The notes beneath the pieces are model-generated. The model was not told the DNA's origin and did no database searches. It saw only the letters and a list, made by a program, of their open reading frames with translations. The position numbers and the translations under genes are program-made. Below, piece after piece: positions 56,171 to 64,000 of a stretch of DNA of 64,000 nucleotides; the first letter of the stretch is position 1; every line of letters begins with the position of its first letter. Source of the DNA: Prosopocoilus inquinatus (taxonomy: Eukaryota; Arthropoda; Insecta; Coleoptera; Lucanidae); the NCBI GenBank assembly GCA_036172665.1, contig CM069871.1, positions 57,658,713 through 57,722,712 of the forward strand, read 5' to 3'.

Positions 56171-58967
56171 GATCGGCGAAAACCAACATTAAAAAGCGCA
56201 AACCAAACCCGTTGGAAACCCGATTCTAGGATAAGCTCGCCTCACTCCGTTTCCTCTCTTAAAATACATGCTATGTTTTTTTTGAAGTGAGATGAGCAGG
56301 AGGAAATTTGCATCCCCCTTACCAATTCCAGTAAGTCATGAGTGCTTACGAGTTTTTTGGAGAGAAACCAATAAATCATCATGCAAAATACTTGCACTGA
56401 AATGTTTCATCGTGGAGCAATCGCTAAAATCTATTATTGTTTACTCGAATAAAATTCATTTCGTCATTACTCAGGTGTGATTTAAGTATACAGATTTTGA
56501 CTTTGAAATGTTTAAGTCGTTCCTTTGAGACAAATCTTCACTTACTTTTCTTATCTAAGGGGAGCTACTAACCTCACTCACATCAGACAATTATTACTCA
56601 ACAAGTGGCAAATATTCATTAAAATTTTTTTTTAGAGGTCAACGAATTTATGAATTAATGAAAGCCCCTGTATAAGACAACACAAAACGTAATCTCATCT
56701 CTGTAACAGTACAAATTTACACGTGTTTTCAAGCTCGCACCACCCCAGTGCACTCGTATAACGCTTACGAACTCTCATTCATGTGCGTATTTGCCAGTTG
56801 GTAAACTGCTCGAGGGTTCGTTTCATCAGACGTGAAGACAACACTGCTTATTGAATATTTATGAGAATAGGTAGCGATTCCCTTCTCAGCCGAACTCTTC
56901 ACATCCCTACGACAAAAGGGGCAACATCCCAGACTGATGCAAACACAACTGTAACAATTCATGGGAATTTAAATGCCCTGCATTATTCAGGTATAAAAGA
57001 GTAGTAGACGATGCTCTTCTCTCTTATTATTGGTTGGACGACTTTTCAAAATTCTTTTCTTGTGTTGTTTAATTGGCCTCAACGTATAAGTTGCTTTAGT
57101 AAATGGGTAGCTAACATGTGTTTAGTGTTCTTATGTGTACGTGCAGATCTTTATTATATAAACAAATTTAATTTTCTTAAGAATAGAAATAAAAAAGTCG
57201 GAAGGCTGCGAATGCCAACCTGAGTCACCCCCAGTATAGACTGGTATGTACTATTAGGCTTGTCGGTTGTATTTCCATATCCTATGTAATAGTGATTAGG
57301 GTTCATAATCAATGAGAAACTCTGAAATAAAATGAATATTCACGAGGTAGACGAGGAGGACCGGTAAGGCAATACACGTGTACGAGGGCCCCAAGACCAG
57401 GCACAGTTAATCTTCGTAAGCTGCGGCCCCCGCCGAGTTGCTAATGAATTAATTTCGTGCGCTGGAAGGAAACAAGACCTAGCTTTGTCATTTCGTTTTA
57501 ATCTGGTTTAATTGTCTTTTAATCTTGCAGCCGCGTAGCACGACAATCCTATTAATGATTTACATTCATTTTCTGTTTGCGGTTCGCTCAATTAAATGAA
57601 TGGATATTAATATCATTAATCTTCTCTGGTTGACGGTGTCGGGCAAAAATTCAGTCCACTTTACTGTACAAACAAATCATCGTTCATTTTCAACCTTGCG
57701 TCGTCGCGTGTATTTCAAACTCATTCCACAATCTGCAATTACAAAATTTTTAATTAAACATTCGGTTTTCCGACATTGTTTAACTTTAATCTTCAGTTTA
57801 TTCTCATAGGGACACGTGGAAATAAATCAAGATTAAAGTTAAACTGTCGTCGCTAACAAATAATTTACTTAGGGATTGTAAAGGGCTATAAAGGAGCGAC
57901 CCCACAACTTACCTTCTGAGTCGATAGTAAAGTGCAGCAGGAAAACTGTTATTTCCGCCAGGTCAATGAAGATGAGGGATGGGTTCCAGATGTTAAATTG
58001 AAGTAGCGCCAGGGTGAATTATTTTAAAACATAGGAGAAGCTCTGGCGAAACAGCCGTTTCCGCACTGCCTTACAAGTCACACATGAATCTTGATTCATC
58101 AAAATTATTATGCAGGTGAATATTGAAATGTAAACACCGGTCGTTCAGTTATTAAATAGGTATAAATACCTATATTAAATAAATTTAAATAATTTCTTTC
58201 AGCCATTAAAGTGCCTACCGGATATATTGCCAACATACCTCACATGGTCTGTATTTTTAATTAATTTTTTTTTTTTAAATAATGTATTGGGAAGGAGAAA
58301 ATTCATCAGGCAACGTCTCTGCAATAGTAGTCTTCAATAAAAAAAACAAATCGTCGGAATTTAAACGCACGCTGCCGCACACATAATTCACTCTACTATG
58401 ACATGTGACAGCAACATGATATTAATTGTTCGAGCCGCCAAATCTCATTCAAACAGCACGCATTATAATTTCCGCGATCATAAATTGCAATCTGCACAAT
58501 AAATTTCGCATCGTGTGTATTAAACTCCGTAATAAATTGAAAGAACCATGCAACGTAGTAACAGTTTGCACGAGAGCATGATGTCTGATTAATGTAATTT
58601 TTACGCAAATCAACTAGCGCAGGGACGATAGAGTCCAAAAGGATTTTTTATTTCGAATTGTCGTAGACACAAATAACACCGTTGCGCGTCTCGAAAAACA
58701 CTGAGATAAAGCCAGCGACTTCGGGTTAACTAAACCAAGAGGGAAAGCGTCTCCACTCACATATCCTTGTCTTTACCATATTTAGTTCAATATAACTCCT
58801 TGCTCGCATGCAAAGTGCTGTGTCACGTATGGCATTAACAATCTCAATAAAAAAAATTAAACGCTTTACATGCTTTACACAATTCAATCTATTTTAAAGG
58901 CGCCCGCTAATGTAATAATGTTATTACGTTCCATAAAGTATCAGAATACGAATACATTTTAACCATT
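56171..58967. other. Unassigned stretch, possibly single-copy
   Basis: No gene with a recognisable domain was found. 57340-57560 is more GC-rich and looks less repetitive than its surroundings. An inverted pair (GTTTAACTTTAATCTT/AAGATTAAAGTTAAAC) at 57778-57843 is a decayed copy of the MITE family at 23083-23210. Confidence 0.35.
57775..57850. mobile_element. Decayed Harbinger-type MITE core
   Basis: The inverted pair GTTTAACTTTAATCTT/AAGATTAAAGTTAAAC and the central TTTATTCTCATAGG match the cores of the copies at 21289, 23083 and 38269. The outer GGCCCGG ends are gone. Confidence 0.55.
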
Positions 58968-59165
58968 TCTTCTTCTTCTTGCTTTGCCCAACAACCCGCA
59001 CATTATTGTCTTATGGTATTATCATGCCTGACAATTTACTTTATTTGATAAGTTGGGTCATACTCCGGACAACCATGACTCTGGAGGAATTCGAACTCAC
59101 GCCGAGAAGTGGCACGACTTCAAGGGCAGCTAGGCTAACCGCTGAGCCACACGCCTGTCCTTCTC
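58968..59165 (-). mobile_element. tRNA-derived SINE, reverse orientation
   Basis: On the minus strand the head carries box A GTGGCTCAGCGGTTAGCC (59133-59150) and box B GAGTTCGAATTCC (59086-59098). A body follows that ends GTTGTTGGGCAAAGCAAG and an (AAG)n tail at about 58968-58983. The tRNA-like part is divergent and continues into unrelated sequence, so it is not a functional tRNA. Confidence 0.8.
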
Positions 59166-59361
59166 ACCAGTTAATTTACTATTATGATGCCCGAGAATTC
59201 TAAGTATTATTGTCACGCTTACCAGGATTGGTCGCCCTAGCGAGCTGCGTTAACAGGGTAGCATCTCCACCACGTCTCGTGAATGGAGGGGTGGTGTAGG
59301 GTCCGCAGAGAATAGAGTTTTAAAACACAATTGTTTAGAAAAAATAATACCTTTTATTTTA

Positions 59362-59658
59362 ATATTCAATTTTAAATAGTTGGTGGTTCTTGTCGTGGTC
59401 CGAAATGGGGTGGTTGTGACCCTGGTCACCCGTGCGGCGGATGCAGATTGGCCTGATTTCTGGATAGCGCTTTCGAGCTACGGTTTGAACTGCGATGGTC
59501 AAAGTCGTACCGCAGGCGTCGCAATGGCGATCGGCGAGGGATGAACTACGGTCGATCCTTTTGGCGTGTTCTTGATGCGGCCAGCAGAGGTATGGTGGTG
59601 GCTTCAGCTTGGCAGGCTGGGTCGGCTCACCGGAGTGTGGTTGACCGGGGTGAAGATG
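59362..59658 (-). other. GC-rich open segment on the minus strand, unknown
   Basis: Ninety-nine codons are open without a start codon, bounded by TGA upstream and TAA at 59359-59361. The peptide is proline- and histidine-rich, with KPPPYLCWPHQEHAKRIDRS, HCDACGTT and GHNHPISDHDKNHQLFKIEY. An AATAAA-type signal follows the stop within about 10 bases. It sits in a GC-rich island (about 59210-59790) unlike its surroundings. It may be the 3' exon of a host gene or part of an LTR element; no family was recognised. Confidence 0.25.
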
Positions 59659-59799
59659 TCAGCTTCTGGCTCGAGTTGACGTGGGGTGGCATGGAGGCAT
59701 TCTCAATCACCCTCAGATGATGGTGATGGCGGGAAAAGCGTCCTCGTTGGCCAGGATGGTTCCGGGTGGCCTCCTTCGTCAAGTTGACACTAGTGCCCA

Positions 59800-61668
59800 C
59801 TGAGTCGATCTTTTATTGTGAAATATGAACCGTGTTATATCGGGTTATCTCACTTATTGTTTTTAAATTTTGACACTGTTGAAATTGACCTTGATTTCAC
59901 AAACCCGTGCTTTAATAATTTTTTATTATTTCTCACGGAAAAATCCCACCGTGATACTATTTTCAATGAATTGAAAATTCGACCAGTAGTTCAATAGTAG
60001 TGTATCTCCCACCTGATTAATGTCAGTCGAAAGTTGGACAATCAAAGCCTTCGGTAAAGCTCTTGTTTTAAACATTCCGATACGAAAAGTGCTTCCTAGA
60101 AACCGGTACGAGAAGTGCCGGTAGGAAAAAAAGGGTCGATACGAAAACGATGATACATAAAGCTGATACTAAAACGGGCAGTAGGAAAAGCTCTATGAGA
60201 AGTTGATGCAAAAAACCTGTACGATAAGAAAACCGCGACAATAATAATTTGGACCAAAGAGTAACAAACGCAGAATATACCTGTGCAAATAAGTACTTCT
60301 TACGATGAATAGGCTGACATAAGCTACGTAAGCTTCTTGTTCACCAAGTTGTCTTGTTCAGCCGTCCTGAGGCATGGAGTTGCAAGGGCTTGTCTGAGTT
60401 GTTTTTTCACAAACGACACGAAAACGTGTCTTGTCCGTTTTGAAAAAAAGGCATCGAATGGGGCCGAGTCCCTATCAAACCTCCAACGTGCCTTGGAGAA
60501 ATCGAAACGACGCGACACTGAGCTGCAATATGCGTTCAAACTAATAAAGCCAACTTGGGTTCGCTCCAAAATCACTAAGGAAGGAGTTCTAGCTGACCTA
60601 AACTGTAACCAATCCTAAGTGATTTGACGTAAAGTTGAGCCAATACCTGCAAAGGTAAGATGTGTATGCATTTATAAGATCGTCGAATAACATTGGTCGG
60701 AAAAAGGAATCAAAGCAAGAAAGACTGATGCAACGCAGAATTTACGGTCCTGTCTCGACTTTTGATAAACGAATTAATTGCTTAATTCGCACGAAATATT
60801 GTGAAATAAAATGCAGTCATTGTAATAAAAGCGAACCAAGCGCAAAGGAAAAACCAAAACGATGATTCCCACAGAGGAGAATTGTGGCAAAAAGAAAACT
60901 ATTTTTAGCTGAAAAACGGGTACGCAAAAAATAGACCGAAACGAGACTGCTGCACGCACTAAGATTTTCATCGTGACCAGAAGCGCCTATTAAACACGAT
61001 GAAATAAAACATAAATATGCCAAGTCTTACACTGCGATGAAACTTGCTATATACAGGGCGACTCTAAACAATGGAATTTTTACCACGTTAAATAGCTACC
61101 TACCTGCTGGATAGGCGGAAGATTGCACCGATTGCGATTGGCTACGGTATCGCCGACTGCTACAGTGGGACGGGTGGGAATTCCAATCAGACCAACACGA
61201 AAAATTAATACAGGGGCACCACTCGATCCTCTAGGGAAACACAGGGAAATTAAGAAAACGTGGCTACGTCCAAGTTCTATCAGGCTTTATTTACACTAGA
61301 ATCATATTCATTTAAAACAACCGCAAAAATTAAAATCAAATAACCGTCAAACAAGCGACTAAACTTGGAGATAAATGCACCAAGGAGGAGACGCAGAAGC
61401 AGAAGGGGCGTAAGAGTAATTATAAAAGTCCAATCTTCTGAAGGGTTGTGCCCATCATTAACGAGAATTTAACAATCCCAAAAGGGTTGTCCTTGGGAAT
61501 AAAAGAAGCCAACAGTAGCAAGAGATAATAAAAGTCCGACCTGTGTGTCTGGCGAGTCTTGTCAGCTGACACCCGCACGGTTCGGTGTTGTAAGGCTCGG
61601 AGCTATATAAGACCTTGAGGAAGGTCGTGAAAAGAACATGATCTGGGAAACGGCTGCAATGGTCTGTG
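59800..61668. other. Unassigned stretch
   Basis: 60060-60240 contains degenerate short repeats of the type GGTACGAGAAGTGCC/GATACGAAAACGATGATAC. 61090-61620 is relatively GC-rich without recognised genes. Overlapping frames on both strands at 60324-60618 show no known domain. Confidence 0.35.
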
Positions 61669-61669
61669 A

Positions 61670-62012
61670 TTGTGTTGGACGATACTTTATTAAGTATCGA
61701 TACTAAGAATCGATACGTATCATTTTTAAATGTATCGATTCATAGTATTGATACTTCATAAAGTATTGATATTCGTAATTTCGAATAAATATCGATGATT
61801 TGGTATTGTGTCTCCATTTGAATAACTATCGCTTAGTTAAATAGTAATTTGTTATTCGATGCAGTATATTCGATACTTCAGTTAACTGGATCGATCCACC
61901 GACATATTGGAAGACAAAGTATCGATTACAAAATATCTGGTGTCGAACCATAAAGTATCTGTACTGGAAAGTATCGGTACTGGAAAGTATCGATACGTAT
62001 CGACCAACACTA
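61670..62012. mobile_element. hAT-like MITE built of GTATCGATAC repeats
   Basis: Ends TGTGTTGGACGATAC and TAGTGTTGGTCGATAC (opposite strands) enclose about 340 bp with many copies of GTATCGATAC and variants in both orientations. Flanks GTCTGTGA and GTCTGCTG could be a decayed 8-bp duplication. TGTTGG-CGATA ends are familiar from hAT elements. Confidence 0.55.
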
Positions 62013-63093
62013 GTCTGCTGCGTAACTAGCCCACAAATAGGTGAGATCGTAAGGGGAGTAACCAACCTGGAAAACGAACCGCATGATATACAATCCGGCG
62101 GTACAGAAACCGTGGGGTAGAGCCTAAAAGGGGAGAACAAAAGAGACATAGAATACAAATCAGATTAGCCGACAACAACAAAGCTCTTACCTGGAGAAAA
62201 TAGCCACCAGGCTGCCCAAAACAGCGTGAAGACGCTGCTTATTATCGGGTGAAACCGTTAAAGCCGACAAGCAGCCGCAGGGTATTATTATTTAGTCCGT
62301 CCCGGGGAAATAATCCAAAACACAACAGCTCACCAAATGGATCACCTGAATTTTCCATTAGGAATGACTCGTTGCTAAACTGATTCAGAGGAGAGGTGAA
62401 AGAGAGAATCAAATGAAGAAAATGACCAGCCAACCAGATGAACATGTGACGTAATAGAAAACAAAAAGATAGGGCAAAGGTTAAGGAAACGTCTGAGGAA
62501 CGAGAGTAAAATCGTAAAAGGATCGTAGAAACAAATTGAAACCAGCGCAAAAAAAAAATGCAGACAGAACGTCGTCACCCGGAGTAAAGTAAAACGCATT
62601 TTAATTTATTTAATACAACGAAAATAAAACGAGCGGATTCCTATAACGAAAGTAAAATTGCAAATTCCATTCAGAAAAACACCTGGTAAAGCGAAAAGTC
62701 CGGGGTAATTAGCAAAAATTAAACTGCCGAGTTCGCCAGTGGGCATAAAAACTGGACGTGGCGGGCGAAAAGGAGGCATACATCAACCCTGCGAAAATTC
62801 GAGGTGAAGAATCTATAAATAGAAATTACTCCGGAATAACTAGCCTATGGGGCGTGCCAAAACAATACGGGAAAAATTAACTGTAACAAAATATCAGTAC
62901 TTAAAATTTGCTTTCTTATTTGACCTACCTGCGAAATCCCAAAAACGTGCCCCGATAGCCCTATATGTTGCTTGCTCGCTGTCGGGGTGTTTTTGAAGTT
63001 AAAACCTACTTGGTGATCATGCGCAGCTCAGGGAGATGGGGCGGGTTAGAATATGTTTGTAGGTAGCAATCGATTAGAGTTATTTAACCCTAC
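62013..63093. other. Unassigned stretch
   Basis: No gene or element was recognised. Minus-strand frames at 62242-62599 overlap each other and look accidental. Confidence 0.35.
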
Positions 63094-63372
63094 ATCTCGG
63101 TTTTTCAGTTCATGGTCACGAAGGCTGCTATACAGGGTGCACCACTCCACACAACCACACACAAAACCCGAAACCACAAATTGAGTTATATAACTCATTT
63201 GTAAAGTGAATTGTGCGTGTTAGATTACAGTATCTGTTCGGCAGACCATCGACCTACGTATTACGCGATTAAATTGTCTGGTGAAGAAAGGTCATGCGTG
63301 CCTATTTGCGGTAGCGCATCCGGTATGTGTTAACCTAAATATCTTGGTAACTCCGAACTGAAAAACCGAGCC
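63094..63372. mobile_element. MITE with CTCGGTTTTTCAGTTC ends, about 278 bp
   Basis: The 16-bp inverted repeat is exact (63096-63111 and 63355-63370). The right end reads CCGAGCC followed by TAA, Harbinger-like. The left outer base context is eroded (TACAT). A CAGGGTGCACC motif lies inside. Confidence 0.65.
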
Positions 63373-63375
63373 TAA

Positions 63376-64000
63376 ATCTTGCTTTGCCCAATAAGATATC
63401 ATACTGTATAAGTTTACAATAAATTATTATCTGAAAAGACCAAAAAGACATCTTCAGGTTCCTACCGTGAAGCCATAAAGTCGTTATAAAATTAAAATGC
63501 GGTTAAATACCTATGGGTAACAAGAGCTAATGCCACCGCATGACATTAAACACAACAATAAAACCACAATTACGCCCCAAGGGAACCATTTAATTTGAAC
63601 AAAGGCTGAATTTGAACTGTAACTGCTCGCACGCACCGAGAGGATTCGCTTTTTTCCTCGCCTCTTTCAGCAGAGAACCATCGCGAACAATTCTATGTAC
63701 TTATACACGTAATGGGACATAACACTCATGGTTAAGTTAAAACTTGTGTCATTATCTTCGCGTGACTCCCAGCTTCGTGAGTCTTTAAAGAACACGTTAT
63801 CCCTCACCTTTTCGAAGCAAGTTAAACTTTAGTTTGTTCATTATGTCAATTACAGCTCCAACAATATTTACATTGAACATGAATTGGTATGTATTTCGAA
63901 CACTTGAAATTCTATTGCATGAAGGAATTGTAGATAACTTGTTATATGTACATACATAGGTTTATCGCCTAACGTCTGTGGATTATAGAACTTTTTTTCA
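63376..64000. other. Unassigned stretch to the window end
   Basis: No gene or element was recognised. Confidence 0.35.

Noticed and set aside
59080..59165. tRNA gene on the minus strand
   Set aside because: Box A and box B match, but it is followed by a SINE body and an (AAG)n tail, with poor cloverleaf pairing.
59209..59790. Possible LTR starting TGTCACGC and ending GTTGACA
   Set aside because: The flanks (ATTAT and CTAGT) do not match and no primer-binding site or polypurine tract was recognised.

Overview
The window looks like AT-rich, gene-poor nuclear DNA of an insect or other arthropod. No complete host gene is visible. What can be recognised is a dense nest of transposable elements: mariner, several Tc1-like elements, PIF/Harbinger-type MITEs with TTA or TAA target duplications, pogo-like and hAT-like elements, CR1-group non-LTR retrotransposons with an esterase-type ORF1, a Ty3/gypsy remnant and tRNA-derived SINEs. 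The species cannot be named from the sequence alone.

Layout. 0-7 kb: MITEs in AT-rich DNA, including a 980-bp foldback element. 7-9 kb: a degenerate repeat region carrying three Harbinger-type MITEs, one nested in another. 9.1-11.0 kb: a transposon derivative with inverted arms of about 640 bp and the first 37 codons of a transposase. 11.8-15.4 kb: a CR1-group element, split inside ORF1 by a 938-bp insertion with a 16-bp target duplication. 17.7-21 kb: a gypsy remnant split by another CR1-type element. 21.6-23.3 kb: a Tc1-like element split by two MITEs. 24-24.8 kb: a 192-bp tandem repeat. 26.4-28.5 and 30.1-33.4 kb: long T-rich, internally repetitive, hAT-like non-autonomous elements. 39-43.3 kb: a pogo-like element, then a Tc1-like element carrying a palindromic insertion, then a second and younger transposon. 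46.8-49.2 kb: a second copy of the CR1 family. 49.4-52.6 kb: pogo and Harbinger remnants, reverse transcriptase debris and a 288-bp inverted duplication. 53-59 kb: SINEs and a full-length mariner. 59-64 kb: more GC-rich unassigned sequence with MITEs.

The most notable signal is a pair of small palindromic insertions with 14-16 bp target duplications (12110-13047 and 41276-41584). Each lies inside another transposon's reading frame. Both carry motifs that fold on paper as type I hammerhead self-cleaving ribozymes with a minimal three-base-pair stem III, the kind known from Penelope-like elements and metazoan retrozymes. The 12.1-13.0 kb insert is built from monomers of about 306 bp in direct and inverted orientation, with two predicted intact ribozymes and one that has lost its cleavage site. 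The 41.3-41.6 kb insert is a foldback with one intact-looking and one cleavage-site-deleted hammerhead.

Nothing here suggests an operon or a pathway. The genes that can be recognised are transposition genes, nearly all broken.
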